Below, piece after piece: positions 10,401-18,499 of a DNA stretch of 64,000 nt (position 1 is the first letter of the stretch; each line of letters starts with the position of its first letter). A program made the position numbers and the translations under genes. The notes beneath the pieces were generated by a model. The model did no database searches and was not told the origin of the DNA. It was given only the letters and a program-made list of their open reading frames with translations. The stretch spans positions 1 to 64,000 of the forward strand of contig CAKPEV010000002.1 in assembly GCA_934149405.1 (NCBI GenBank). Direction: 5' to 3'. Origin of the DNA: an uncultured Clostridia bacterium. Its GTDB lineage: Bacteria > Bacillota > Clostridia > TANB77 > UBA1234.

Positions 10401-11250
10401 TATTGGCTGTAAATATAGATATTTCTTCTTGCCTTTTTCCATTATCTAATAACCAATAATACGATATTCCATTTAACGAAAAATCTGTTTTTATTGGTAT
10501 TTCATCAAGTCGTATATATGGGTCATTACTACAAATTCCTGCTATTACACCGCTACCTAATCTCCTTAGGTTTGGCTCTCTTTCGTATATCTCTATTCTA
10601 TTAGTTCTATTATTTATAAATCTCAATGAATATGTTGTTATATTTTCAGCATACTTATCCGGGTCATCATACATTTTCAATCTTGGATTTATATTTTTTA
10701 CAATCATTTCATCTATTACAAAATCTGAAATTAACATCGTTAAAATTTCTTCTGTTTTTTGTGTTTGTAATCTTCTGTTTCTATCGAATGCATCTTTATA
10801 TTCTAGAGTTACACCATCTCTTTCTTTTTTGTAGACATCTTCATATGTTCTACCATCATTTATCGCCTGTGTTCTTTGATTTGGCGAATATATATATATT
10901 TTAACTCTGAAATCATTAGACACAGTTATAACAGCGCTTCTCTTCGAAAGAGAATAATCAGCAACTGCAAATTTTGTTCTAAAAGCAGTTTCAGCAGACG
11001 CAGTGTGTATATCTCCCTCTAGTACATCGCTGTAAATGTAGCTATTATTTATATTCAAAAAAGCTCTAATGATTTCAACACATGGTTCTTCGTACTGATA
11101 AACATCAATATACTTTGAATAATCATCTACATCATTCAATTTGTTTTCTATCAATGATATATCCATTTTAGAAATTGCAGTATTTCTAACACTTTCGTTA
11201 TAACCCAATGTTTCCAATTTTTCATTTAGAGCTTTTACTAGCGTATTCAT
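4444..11250 (-). CDS. Giant MucBP-like repeat protein without a visible export signal
   Basis: The gene encodes 2268 residues. The first 450 or so form a unique N-terminal region. Roughly twenty repeats of 65-75 residues follow. Each repeat begins with a V-x-x-[KR]-Y strand, carries a central Q-[VI]-G-x-x-[FY] motif, then D-x-x-x-W and ends in an N-V-I-x-[LV]-x-Y strand. This pattern matches MucBP/mucin-binding-like modules of surface proteins. After residue about 1900 comes an acidic E/K/Q-rich linker and a helical C-terminal domain. Unexpectedly, there is no signal peptide, no LPXTG motif and no transmembrane segment. It may act inside the cell or mother cell (for example in the spore coat), or leave by an unrecognised route. 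The start ATG at 11250 follows an AAGAGGTG site. It contains about two dozen CGG triplets on the coding strand and none is in frame. Confidence 0.75.
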   Translation of the reverse strand: MNTLVKALNEKLETLGYNESVRNTAISKMDISLIENKLNDVDDYSKYIDVYQYEEPCVEIIRAFLNINNSYIYSDVLEGDIHTASAETAFRTKFAVADYSLSKRSAVITVSNDFRVKIYIYSPNQRTQAINDGRTYEDVYKKERDGVTLEYKDAFDRNRRLQTQKTEEILTMLISDFVIDEMIVKNINPRLKMYDDPDKYAENITTYSLRFINNRTNRIEIYEREPNLRRLGSGVIAGICSNDPYIRLDEIPIKTDFSLNGISYYWLLDNGKRQEEISIFTANKQYEYTSYSEMKKNSVEVKMIIDDVAKSLRRTEHVAEDYSGYINEVIKSLNIELVNPTTSVIREGLEQDDVIIPIAYRYKFLSDPKEFEEKLYISLEDNLGRDYKYKISENIIEDLTRIGTKLEYTDEKGESVKRQSIADFNVNAPTAIIRKETFIDAGRVPNLLAYLYHDTDEAETDKLPIPSVEVYVYIPKEPSTSVCMYNGTSLNFTLESMKETSYGFESKKDSGYIEGGTSLPGSTYVTVRYVNSKNEILKENKIGNLFPNSNFTPEIIPIINDVNGKEWRAEQVRVDPLIVNNDPNLNIITLKYVERFTRVHFSFINREGKKIADDKQEIIQVGETYDFESKKTIIANDKDEWHLKFSRPSKLIAKDSEDKNKVILVYDIERTDILIRYLNKNTNEELAESKRSTVAANKKYLIDVPKYLLSKEGLGWNYVEGTDINILAKPNVLNEVDLYYTEAKVPVTITMKNESGIKLADDKIELVQIGKSFSYSFDDELTDYQCREWKIKTEQKNKEIVVKPEKENNILEAIYKPILANITIKFMNLENRPIKSDKIESAQVGEMFNSESLDEITDNYQKMWKCVDNGGKIVVKSLEVENVIILKYEPLMTTITIKYMDSESNELMEPKKKTMQVGSTYKDRPIEKFTSNDGKRWRIDLDKIEEFVAKRYEEENVFSIYYDKENAKVTLAFYDAYNNKLKADQDVDWQIGAKLETKIFERITDDKGQRWMIESSEPKNLIVKENNNYIKLIYGEVKAKVLVKHIDIKSGKPIIDNIITTVRLGGIYIPNIQNKVLDSNKWRWKYIGDENISIVTKENEQENIIVLNYEQDTSKVRLKYQNQDNQKIREDSVKDVQIGKEIRIDPILKFADDIGLVWKYRSIKIDNKYVEEKENNAVATYEPLISNIHMRFVNENDEDIVEEKVIKLQAGKTFVPEKIERLTDKENKIWVYNKVSAEKIIVKENEKENEIKITFTKLMSDIKVHLVDEEGSLIAKENVFSKQVGEIFVIPYENNYIDEEEKAWVLNRVDKEKIITNENQEQNIVKIWYSKEMVGVTLKYFSILNEGIKKDTIEKAQIGSVYRPNPVKEIIDEKTKLGWKLPDSYDEKLKIKREENQNVINIKYEPLKVNVAVRYKEENGNDIIDETIYKEQVGTTFKPKIENTIIDKEDKEWLYGLAEETKIFGNFKSKNESVYVERDEKKNYIDLKYRPSLIEVVIKYQEPLGRPVKQDKVVEAQIGSIYEAEIIDTIVDNQNVKWVYNPNSKPSIKVGHDEKENVIVLAYEEEKALVTYKYHDEYGNRLRSPKRKLVQIGSSYSPEVENIIEDYQGRVWEYKAKSTNSLEVKEDESLNIIEVIYIPLKVDTVLRFVNLQGKQIVKDVIVKAQLGSEYTPDINEKMTDDQSRLFKFVKINPEESKIKEIPVGALESPNLFELTYEAVYSNAVIKYKTIDGKQIKPDDVKQLQVGTMFDPIPAQFVKDEDGIQWELISKDIDSIRIMEDERQNIVSMVYEVAKAEVTIRYKDMDGNNIFKSDIIQMEVGKEFVPEIKDEIIDENNKKWVFAMVEPVKLTVGSINNIINVTYQEKKVQVIVKYRTKDGKAIKEDSRIKVQVGTRFEPKNTTRVIYDANEIWRFSYNEPSIIVVSENVSENVITQIYTKEEREIEKQEENKPYYNPEVEKFIDKELVAEAQQEEEKEEEQKKQTQDEKEVEFEEDNLKILAKNISLTNAEKTAIIKINECNKQIMSKLDFAISNCNSVNYDSLENEIAELMNQEKQIVQSELNSLIENDKSGRNILKIYEAITEPELEDINFSNLQQRRAVLSADYFINNAITEAEQAMYICEKGKVEKEIECVTSAIERADENVGKKNKGLNKEDLIKIKIKLIYEKLIINNFNKARSTLKDDYFKNEESRQLLTAPVIVIIANTLPKQALKLLSKITNLTLEQEIELEALVEIMNTQQLGTLETLTSKIQDGKTRKLAMRYLKELNK

Positions 11251-11384
11251 ATTTTCACCTCTTAAATTTTTATCTTACGTACCTACTAAACATATATAAT
11301 TTATTATATAATAATCAAAAAATTTTTCAATAGTTTTCGTTCAAAACAAGCGCCTCTTTTCGACTTTAACTTTTGCCTAAATAT

Positions 11385-11427
11385 AAAAAACATCGTTCAT
11401 GTATTTATACATTGAACGATGTTTTTT
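11385..11427 (-). terminator. Terminator of the coiled-coil protein gene
   Basis: The arms AAAAAACATCGTTCA and TGAACGATGTTTTTT form a perfect stem immediately after the stop codon. The minus-strand copy ends in a T run. Confidence 0.85.
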
Positions 11428-11428
11428 C

Positions 11429-12979
11429 TTATTCCATTTCTCCTATTTCATTTGCTTCTTTAGTGTTTCTAGAAGCTTCTGGTCTAATCATTTCTGCCTT
11501 TTCTCTTATTTTATCTGTTGCATTTATAATGCCATCAGCAAGACCATTTCTCATCTCGTTAACTTTGTTTTGAACATGTTCTGTACCCATTCTGTAAGCT
11601 GCATTTGCTTTATCCGCCAAACTTATAGCTCCATACGCAACACCACCAGCAACTCCAACTGCTACATCTCTTGCGCCATATGCCACTTCAACAGCTTTAT
11701 CTTTTACTACTGTTGCTCCGTGTACTACTGCATATCTTGTGCCTGTCGCTATGTCTACAGCTTTGTCTTTCACTACTGTTGCTCCATGTACTACTGCATC
11801 TTTTGTACCTGTCGCTATGTCTACAGCTTTGTCTTTCACTACTGTTGCTCCATGTACTACTGCATCTTTTGTACCTGTCGCTATGTCTACAGCTTTGTCT
11901 TTCACTACTGTTGCTCCATGTACTACTGCATCTCTTGTGCCTGTCGCTATGTCTACGGCTTTGTCTTTCACTACTGTTGCTCCATATTCTATAGCTTCTT
12001 TTGCTCCAAGTAGAGTTTCAACAGTTACATCTTTTGCAATCCACAAGGCATCTCTGCTTTTTCCAGTAATTTCTTTTACTTTATCTTCAAACTTCTCCCT
12101 CGCATTCTTCATTTTTTCAGGAACTTGGTTTGCATATGATGTTATTGCATTCATTGCAGGAGTTAAAAATTGTTCTTGAAACTTCTTTTGTCCATTTATT
12201 GATTTCAATAATCTTTTTGAAAAGAATCCTCTTACTTTATCTAAAAGATTATTGCCTTTTACTAGTGCTAGCTCTTGTTTTTTAACCTTTGCTGCATCTT
12301 TACATTCTTTTTCAAAATTCTTTTCCATTTTTTCTGATAGTTCTTCTAATTTTTCTACTTTCTCATCAGCTTTATTATATTCTTCTTGTAATTTTTCCAA
12401 TGTTTCATCGAACGGAACCAACTTTTGGCTATAGTCCTCTTCCATTTCTTTAATTTCTTTTTCCAAAGATCTGCATTTTTCCGTATATTCGGCCGCTTTT
12501 TCAAAATCATTCTTTTTCGCAGCATTTATCAACTCTTTTTTTGCCTTTTTTAGTTCGTTCTCCTTTGCCTCTCTTTGTTCTTCTGGTTCCTTTACATTTT
12601 CCCTATTCTCATAAACTTCAGATATTTTTTCACTCCATTTATCTCTTTCTGCCTCAGCCTCTGTTCTTTCTTGTTCATTTGCGACAATTCTCGTTTCATA
12701 TTCTTTACGTAGCTTTTCTAATGAACTTCTATATTTTTCTTCTATCTGCCTTACTCCGTTCCTTGCATTGTCATATTTTTGAGACGCATCTTCCAAGTTA
12801 ACTCCAAATTCTCTTGCTGTCTCAATACAAGTTTCTTTTAATGTTTTTGCACCATCAATAATATTTTCTTTAGCTCTTGTACATTCATATGCTACCTTTA
12901 CTTTCGTATATAGCGTTACCATTTCTTTTAATTCTTTTAATAGACTAGCAATACTTTTTTGATTTCCGTTATCTTGCAT
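11429..12979 (-). CDS. Coiled-coil protein with four 22-residue tandem repeats
   Basis: I do not recognise a defined family. The 516-residue product has a long charged coiled coil (residues about 20-230, rich in E and K). A short basic segment around LLDKVRGFFSKRLLKS comes next. Then come 22-residue repeats of the type VVKDKAVDIATGTKDAVVHG, and an amphipathic A/G-rich end. The repeat composition (A, V, K, D, T) recalls LEA-like or apolipoprotein-like amphipathic helices. That similarity is by composition only. No signal peptide is present. The start overlaps the preceding small gene by 11 bases, which suggests translational coupling. The giant MucBP-like gene lies next downstream. Confidence 0.6.
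   Translation of the reverse strand: MQDNGNQKSIASLLKELKEMVTLYTKVKVAYECTRAKENIIDGAKTLKETCIETAREFGVNLEDASQKYDNARNGVRQIEEKYRSSLEKLRKEYETRIVANEQERTEAEAERDKWSEKISEVYENRENVKEPEEQREAKENELKKAKKELINAAKKNDFEKAAEYTEKCRSLEKEIKEMEEDYSQKLVPFDETLEKLQEEYNKADEKVEKLEELSEKMEKNFEKECKDAAKVKKQELALVKGNNLLDKVRGFFSKRLLKSINGQKKFQEQFLTPAMNAITSYANQVPEKMKNAREKFEDKVKEITGKSRDALWIAKDVTVETLLGAKEAIEYGATVVKDKAVDIATGTRDAVVHGATVVKDKAVDIATGTKDAVVHGATVVKDKAVDIATGTKDAVVHGATVVKDKAVDIATGTRYAVVHGATVVKDKAVEVAYGARDVAVGVAGGVAYGAISLADKANAAYRMGTEHVQNKVNEMRNGLADGIINATDKIREKAEMIRPEASRNTKEANEIGEME
11715..11978 (-). repeat. Four tandem 66-bp repeats within a coding region
   Basis: The units at 11715-11780, 11781-11846, 11847-11912 and 11913-11978 are nearly identical; units 2 and 3 differ at few or no positions. 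Degenerate copies flank them. The 66-bp period keeps frame, so copy number can change by slippage or recombination without breaking the protein. Confidence 0.9.
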
Positions 12980-13160
12980 CCGTATTCACCTCTTCTTTAT
13001 CATTTGTTTTATATATGCCGTTCAATATTTCAATTTCTTTCTTTTTCATATTCTTAGCACTACCTATCCTCATCATCAGTTCTTTTAATTCGTCAGCATT
13101 CATTTCATCTAGATTATACATTCTTCCTTCAAACATCACTATTCCGAATTTTTTATCCAT
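12969..13160 (-). CDS. Small hypothetical protein, 63 residues
   Basis: The start ATG at 13160 follows AGGGGTG; an in-frame GTG 9 bases earlier overlaps that site and is less likely. The product is MDKKFGIVMFEGRMYNLDEM and onward, with a helical KELMMRIGSAKNMKKKEIEIL stretch. It has no recognised domain. It overlaps and probably couples to the coiled-coil gene. Confidence 0.6.
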   Translation of the reverse strand: MDKKFGIVMFEGRMYNLDEMNADELKELMMRIGSAKNMKKKEIEILNGIYKTNDKEEVNTDAR

Positions 13161-13331
13161 TGTGTTCACCCCTTTTACTTTATTTTACAATAACGTTTTT
13201 TTATTTACAACACTTTTATATTATTATTTTTTTGACAGGCTCATTTATGTGTTTTTAGAATAAAATATTTTGAATAAATATTTCTGTTTTGTTCATACTG
13301 TAATTGAATACTTTTGTTATGAGGTGTGGCT

Positions 13332-13919
13332 TTGCAACCAAAAAAAATTATTATTAAAACTTTGTATAAAAAATTGAATACTGACTTTTGTAATACTTTA
13401 AAAGAATATCCTAGAATTAAATTCTTTAACAAAAAAATAAATGGACAATATGTAACAACGATTAAATGTTCAAATTACTATAATGATGGTTTGCAAGGAA
13501 ATAATGTTTATGGTAGCTATGTGTATCTATACACTTCTATATCTTTAATTCTTAGTGAACTAATAATTAAATTTTTCGAATCACACTTTATTTCTTTTTT
13601 GATTAATGATTATTATTTTTATTTTTCAAATACCGAGAAAAACAGGATTAAAAATATTTCATCTATTATGCTAGATTTAAACTTTCCATCTGATAGTTCT
13701 AGGAAATTATATCTTTACAAAAAAGATTTAATTTTAAGTAGATTGCTTAATAATTTTAGGCACCACAATCACCTATCAATTGAAGGTTTTGCCAACTTTA
13801 ATTTAGACAATTATTTTTCTTTTCTCGATGATGTTATAGAAAAATCTGCACATGTATATTTTTCAAACTCTGATCCGGGTCTTTTGATAAATTTTATATT
13901 GAATAATTTTTTTAAATGA
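13332..13919 (+). CDS. ytxC: YtxC-like sporulation protein, short form
   Basis: The best start is TTG at 13332, five bases after GAGGTG; a GTG at 13326 overlaps that site. The 195-residue protein has the YtxC-like block HLSIEGFANFNLDNYFSFLDDVIEKS near its C-terminus. YtxC proteins are usually longer (about 280 residues), so this copy is short at the C-terminal side. It contains no in-frame CGG that would hide an extension. The molecular role of YtxC is not well defined; sporulation genes elsewhere in the window make the assignment reasonable. It is followed after 50 bases by glgP on the same strand. Confidence 0.5.
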   Translation: MQPKKIIIKTLYKKLNTDFCNTLKEYPRIKFFNKKINGQYVTTIKCSNYYNDGLQGNNVYGSYVYLYTSISLILSELIIKFFESHFISFLINDYYFYFSNTEKNRIKNISSIMLDLNFPSDSSRKLYLYKKDLILSRLLNNFRHHNHLSIEGFANFNLDNYFSFLDDVIEKSAHVYFSNSDPGLLINFILNNFFK

Positions 13920-13969
13920 TATATATTATATTTGAATGTTTTTTATGTTTTACAAAGGAGGAAATTAAA

Positions 13970-16537
13970 GTGTACTTATTTGGAAAAATAACTGTTAAAC
14001 CACAGTTGCCAGAAAGAATTTCAGAACTATCTAATTTGGCCACAAATCTATGGTGGTCATGGAATACATATTCACTTAGACTTTACGATTATATTGATTC
14101 TAATTTGTTTGAGAAGGTAAATAAAAATCCTATTAAATTTCTTTCGCTTATCAACCAAGAGCGTTTAGATGAGGTTGCACACGATGAAGAGTTTTTGAAG
14201 GATTACGATATGGTTATAGATAATTTTAAAAATTATCTACATACTGACAATACATATTTCAACAATCATTTTCCACAAAACAAAAATGATATAATAGCAT
14301 ATTTTTCTGCAGAATTTGGTCTTGATGAAATCTTGCCTATTTACGCCGGAGGTCTTGGTATTTTATCTGGTGATCATTGCAAATCTGCAAGTGATTTGGG
14401 ATTACCATTCGTTCCAGTTGGTCTATTATATAAGCAGGGTTATTTTAATCAATTTATAAACAAAGATGGTAGCGAACTTTTCGACTACTCACCTAACATC
14501 ATCGAGGATTTGCCTATCCTTCCTGTTCGTGACGAAAATGGTAATGAACTTATTATTCCAGTTGAATTTCCGGGAAGAATAATTTATTCAAAGGTATGGT
14601 GCATAAACGTTGGACGTGTAAAACTTTATCTTTTAGATACTGATATAGATTTAAACTCTGCTATGGATAGACAGCTTACATTAAAGCTTTATGGCGGAAA
14701 TCAAGAGATGAGAATTTCTCAAGAAATCATTTTAGGTATTGGTGGAATGCATTTGTTAAAGGCATTAAACATTCAGCCAACTGTTTATCATATGAATGAA
14801 GGACATTCTTCTTTCGTTACATTAGAAGTTATAAAAAATTTCATGAGGGAAAAACATGTATCTTTTGCCGTTGCTAAAAAAATGGCATCTGCTTGCACAA
14901 TTTTTACAACACATACACCAGTTCCAGCTGGTAATGATATATTCCCTATTGATTTAATAGATAAATATTTTACTAGCTATTGTGCAGATTTAGGAATTAG
15001 TCGTCAAGACTTCTTAAATCTTGGTGCCAAAAAAGAAAATTCTTTTAATGATGGCTTCAACATGGCTGTACTTGCTTTAAAAATTGCAGGTGCTAAAAAT
15101 GGTGTTAGTAAATTACATGGTGGAGTTTCTAGACAATTATTTGCTGAGCTTTGGCCAAACACTGCAGTTGAAGAAATCCCTATCACTTACGTTACAAACG
15201 GCGTTCATACATGTACATGGCTTGCACCTACTCTTAAAGAATTATACAATGCCTATATGCGTCCTTTCTGGCAAGAAAAGACTTACGATTTAGAAGTATG
15301 GAACGATATTGATAACATTCCCGACAAAGCATTATGGGATGCACATATGGTTCAAAAGAAAAAACTTGTTAATCTTGTAAGAAAAAATTTAAGAGCACAA
15401 AAAGTTAGAAATGGTGCTCCAATCGATGAAATTAATGATATTGATAAAATGCTTGATCCAAACGCATTAACAATTGGTTTTGCTAGAAGATTTGCCACAT
15501 ATAAACGTGCTGATTTAATTTTTAGAGATTTAGAAAGAATAACAAAAATATTAAACGACCCTCAAAGACCAGTTCAAATTATTTTTGCGGGCAAACCACA
15601 TCCTGCCGATGTTCAAGGTCAAGAGTTAGTAAAGAAAATTTATGAAATTTCTCAAATGCCTCAATTTAAAGGCAAAGTATTTATTCTTGAAAATTACAAC
15701 ATGTACGTTGCTAGATATTTAGTAAGTGGTGTTGATGTATGGTTAAATAATCCTCGTCGTCCACTTGAAGCTAGCGGTACAAGTGGTGAAAAGGCCGGCT
15801 TAAATGGTGCCATAAACTTTAGTATTCTTGATGGTTGGTGGTACGAAGGTTATGCTGGAAACAACGGTTGGCCAATTGGTGATGACACTGAATATACTAA
15901 TTATGAACTTCAAGACACAGCTGATTCACAAAGCATTTATAACGTACTAGAAAACGAAATTATCCCTCTTTATTACGAGAAAGATACTGATGGAGATGGG
16001 CTAAATAATAAGTGGATTAAGAGAATGAAAAATTCTATAAAATCTGTTGGTGGCGTTTATAATACAGGTAGAATGATTGTAGATTACTTAGATAGATTGT
16101 ATGTTCCACAAATGAATAGAATCGATGCTATAAAAGATCATCCAGAAAAAGTTGAAGAATACTTGGCATGGGAAAATGATATACGTAGCAAATGGAGTAA
16201 TATTAAAATCACTCCTATTGGAAATTTAGATGAGTTGCTTGTTAAAGCTGGTAATCAAATCGATATGTCATGCAAAGTTTACCTTGGCAACATATCTCCT
16301 GACAGTGTTACTGTTGAGGTATACTCTGGAAAGATTGATTCAACCGGAAAAATGAGTGATACTAATTTTAAAGAGATGAGCTTAGTAAATACTCTTGAAA
16401 ACGGTGAATATGAATATAAGACTGAAATGGTTATTAATAACGGCGGAAGTTATGGATATACTTTCAGAGTTCTTCCAAAGCATGATTTATTAATCAATAA
16501 GCACGATTTATCTTTATGTTGCTGGTTAATGGGTTAA
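13970..16537 (+). CDS. glgP: Alpha-glucan (glycogen) phosphorylase
   Basis: I place the start at GTG 13970, eight bases after AAAGGAGG, giving 855 residues. The N-terminus has the DUF3417-type region of the short bacterial phosphorylases (LPERISELSNLATNLWWSW). The GT35 core includes EFGLDEILPIYAGGLGILSG and the pyridoxal-phosphate lysine motif EASGTSGEKAGLNGAINF. It releases glucose 1-phosphate from alpha-1,4-glucans in the cytoplasm. Together with the GH57 branching enzyme it indicates glycogen storage. A strong terminator follows. CGG occurs many times in the sequence but never in frame. Confidence 0.9.
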   Translation: MYLFGKITVKPQLPERISELSNLATNLWWSWNTYSLRLYDYIDSNLFEKVNKNPIKFLSLINQERLDEVAHDEEFLKDYDMVIDNFKNYLHTDNTYFNNHFPQNKNDIIAYFSAEFGLDEILPIYAGGLGILSGDHCKSASDLGLPFVPVGLLYKQGYFNQFINKDGSELFDYSPNIIEDLPILPVRDENGNELIIPVEFPGRIIYSKVWCINVGRVKLYLLDTDIDLNSAMDRQLTLKLYGGNQEMRISQEIILGIGGMHLLKALNIQPTVYHMNEGHSSFVTLEVIKNFMREKHVSFAVAKKMASACTIFTTHTPVPAGNDIFPIDLIDKYFTSYCADLGISRQDFLNLGAKKENSFNDGFNMAVLALKIAGAKNGVSKLHGGVSRQLFAELWPNTAVEEIPITYVTNGVHTCTWLAPTLKELYNAYMRPFWQEKTYDLEVWNDIDNIPDKALWDAHMVQKKKLVNLVRKNLRAQKVRNGAPIDEINDIDKMLDPNALTIGFARRFATYKRADLIFRDLERITKILNDPQRPVQIIFAGKPHPADVQGQELVKKIYEISQMPQFKGKVFILENYNMYVARYLVSGVDVWLNNPRRPLEASGTSGEKAGLNGAINFSILDGWWYEGYAGNNGWPIGDDTEYTNYELQDTADSQSIYNVLENEIIPLYYEKDTDGDGLNNKWIKRMKNSIKSVGGVYNTGRMIVDYLDRLYVPQMNRIDAIKDHPEKVEEYLAWENDIRSKWSNIKITPIGNLDELLVKAGNQIDMSCKVYLGNISPDSVTVEVYSGKIDSTGKMSDTNFKEMSLVNTLENGEYEYKTEMVINNGGSYGYTFRVLPKHDLLINKHDLSLCCWLMG

Positions 16538-16544
16538 TTTTATA

Positions 16545-16580
16545 CGTGAGGCATAAAGGTTTTAATGCCTCACGCTTTTA
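16545..16580 (+). terminator. Terminator after glgP
   Basis: A 10-bp perfect stem (CGTGAGGCAT with ATGCCTCACG) is followed by CTTTTA, 7 bases after the glgP stop. Confidence 0.85.
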
Positions 16581-16614
16581 ATGTTTATTATATTTTGAAA
16601 GGAATTGGTTTATT

Positions 16615-18054
16615 ATGAAAAAAACAAAGATTGTTTGTACTCTTGGTCCTGCGGTTGACGATTGCAAAACATTATCAAGACTTTGTGTTTCGGGCATGGA
16701 TGTTGCCAGATTTAATTTTTCGCATGGAGATTATTCTGAACAACAAAAAAGAATTGATATGTTTAAAGCTATTCGTGAGGAATTAGGTCTTCCTATCCCT
16801 ATGATGCTTGATACAAAAGGTCCGGAGATAAGAATTGGTACATTTACAGATGGAGTTGCAATATTAAACGATGGCTCTTTGTTTACATTAATGCATGATG
16901 TTTGCGAAGGAAATTCTTCTATGGTATATGTCAATTATGAACATTTATACGAAGAAGTTTTACCAGGAAGCATTATCCTTATAAACGATGGAACAATACA
17001 ACTTGAAGTAATTGAAATTCAAGATAAAAATATTAAATGTAGAATTTTACATGGTGGAAAATTAACTAATAGAAAGAGTGTAAACGTTCCAGGTTTAAAA
17101 TTAAACCTTCCACTTTTAACAGAAAAAGATAAGAATGATATCGTATATGGCGTCAAGAATGGCTTTGATATAATTGCTGCATCTTTCGTAAGAAAGCCTG
17201 AAGATATTCTTGCAATTAGAGAAGTTCTAAAGGAAAACAATGCCGAAAACATCAAGATAATTTCTAAAATAGAAAACCAAGAAGGTGTTGATAATTTCGA
17301 TGAAATATTAAATGTTTCAGATGGAATCATGGTTGCACGTGGTGATTTAGGCGTTGAAATAGCTATGGAAAAAGTACCGACACTTCAAAAAATCTTTATT
17401 GATAAATGTAATAAGCAAGGCAAAATCGTTATCGTTGCCACTCAAATGTTAGAGTCTATGACAAACAACCCAAGACCAACTAGAGCTGAGGTTAATGATG
17501 TTGCCAATGCCGTTTATGACGGTGCAACAGCGATTATGCTTTCAGGTGAAGTTGCTGCTGGAAACTTTCCTATTGAATCAGTCAAAACAATGGCTCAAAT
17601 CGCCAAAACAGTTGAAAACGAGATTAATTATTGGGATAAATTCTCTGGCACCTCTCAAGAGTCTCTAATAGGCAAACGTAGCAATCTTATAATTGGACAC
17701 ACTCTTTGTGAAGTTGCTATGCAATCAAACGCAGATGCCATCTTCTCGCTTTCTGCTGGAGGACATACGCCAATGGCAATCTCTAGTTTCAAACCACAAT
17801 GCCCAATATATGCTATAACACCTAACGTATCAACGGCTAGACAATTAAACGTATCTTGGGGCATTACACCTATTTTAGTAAAAGAAAGCCCTAACCAAAT
17901 TGACATGATAAATGAAGGTTTGAAAATTGCCAAAGAAAATAACTACATTTTTGAAGGTCAAACTATAGTTATTGGTGAAAGTGATACTTACACAACGGCA
18001 AACAATTTAAATGTTTCTATAAGCAAAAATATCGGTGGAATTTACGTAGTATAA
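16615..18054 (+). CDS. pyk: Pyruvate kinase
   Basis: The 479-residue protein starts with KKTKIVCTLGPAVDD. It has the NFSHGD motif, the MLDTKGPEIRIGTF substrate site, the catalytic ISKIENQEGVDNFDEI segment and MLSGEVAAGNFP. The length is that of the core enzyme, without the extra PEP-utiliser-like domain seen in some Bacillus enzymes. It makes pyruvate and ATP from phosphoenolpyruvate in glycolysis. It lies between terminators, so it is probably a single-gene transcript. Confidence 0.95.
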   Translation: MKKTKIVCTLGPAVDDCKTLSRLCVSGMDVARFNFSHGDYSEQQKRIDMFKAIREELGLPIPMMLDTKGPEIRIGTFTDGVAILNDGSLFTLMHDVCEGNSSMVYVNYEHLYEEVLPGSIILINDGTIQLEVIEIQDKNIKCRILHGGKLTNRKSVNVPGLKLNLPLLTEKDKNDIVYGVKNGFDIIAASFVRKPEDILAIREVLKENNAENIKIISKIENQEGVDNFDEILNVSDGIMVARGDLGVEIAMEKVPTLQKIFIDKCNKQGKIVIVATQMLESMTNNPRPTRAEVNDVANAVYDGATAIMLSGEVAAGNFPIESVKTMAQIAKTVENEINYWDKFSGTSQESLIGKRSNLIIGHTLCEVAMQSNADAIFSLSAGGHTPMAISSFKPQCPIYAITPNVSTARQLNVSWGITPILVKESPNQIDMINEGLKIAKENNYIFEGQTIVIGESDTYTTANNLNVSISKNIGGIYVV

Positions 18055-18062
18055 ATTTAAGG

Positions 18063-18094
18063 CCACTTCTCTTCACAGAGGAGTGGTATTTTTT
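18063..18094 (+). terminator. Terminator after pyk
   Basis: A 9-bp stem (CCACTTCTC with GAGGAGTGG, one G-U pair) is followed by TATTTTTT. Confidence 0.8.
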
Positions 18095-18170
18095 AACATA
18101 ATATTGACTATTTCACATTATGGTGCTAGAATATACAAGTATTATGAACTTACCTTTTAGGAGGATAATT

Positions 18171-18440
18171 ATGAAAGCGCAATCCGTTAGCATCACGCAA
18201 CTCTACTTACTCAAGGAGTTGGAGGTCAAAAAGATTGGAGATGATTCTTTTGTTGCTATATTTCCTCCAATGGACGCTGCAATGCTTAAACAGATTCTTC
18301 CAATCATAGACTCTATCGGCGGTCGTCTAAACGAAGAGCAAACAGGTTTTGCTTTTAGAGAAAACCCTGTACCCAAAATCGAGGAGTTGTTAAAAGAACG
18401 CATCTACACTATTGACGACACAAAGTTTAATGGGTACTGA
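18171..18440 (+). CDS. Small hypothetical protein, 89 residues
   Basis: The start ATG at 18171 follows TTAGGAGG. The product begins MKAQSVSITQLYLL and contains IFPPMDAAMLKQILPIID and a C-terminal EELLKERIYTIDD. It has no signal peptide or transmembrane segment, and I do not recognise the family. It is flanked by terminators, so it is transcribed alone. Confidence 0.65.
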   Translation: MKAQSVSITQLYLLKELEVKKIGDDSFVAIFPPMDAAMLKQILPIIDSIGGRLNEEQTGFAFRENPVPKIEELLKERIYTIDDTKFNGY

Positions 18441-18457
18441 CGTTATAAAATTTATGT

Positions 18458-18499
18458 AAAAAGAACTACTGCTTAACTCAAAAGCAGTAGTTCTTTTTA
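18458..18499. terminator. Bidirectional terminator
   Basis: A 17-bp perfect stem (arms AAAAAGAACTACTGCTT and AAGCAGTAGTTCTTTTT) separates the small plus-strand gene from cotJC, which ends at 18500 on the minus strand. Confidence 0.9.

Noticed and set aside
11715..11978. CRISPR array
   Set aside because: The repeats are directly adjacent, have no spacers and encode protein in a single frame.
11399..12179. Long plus-strand open frames opposite the coiled-coil gene
   Set aside because: They mirror the in-frame 66-bp repeats and have Ser/Cys/Leu-rich shadow compositions without ribosome binding sites.
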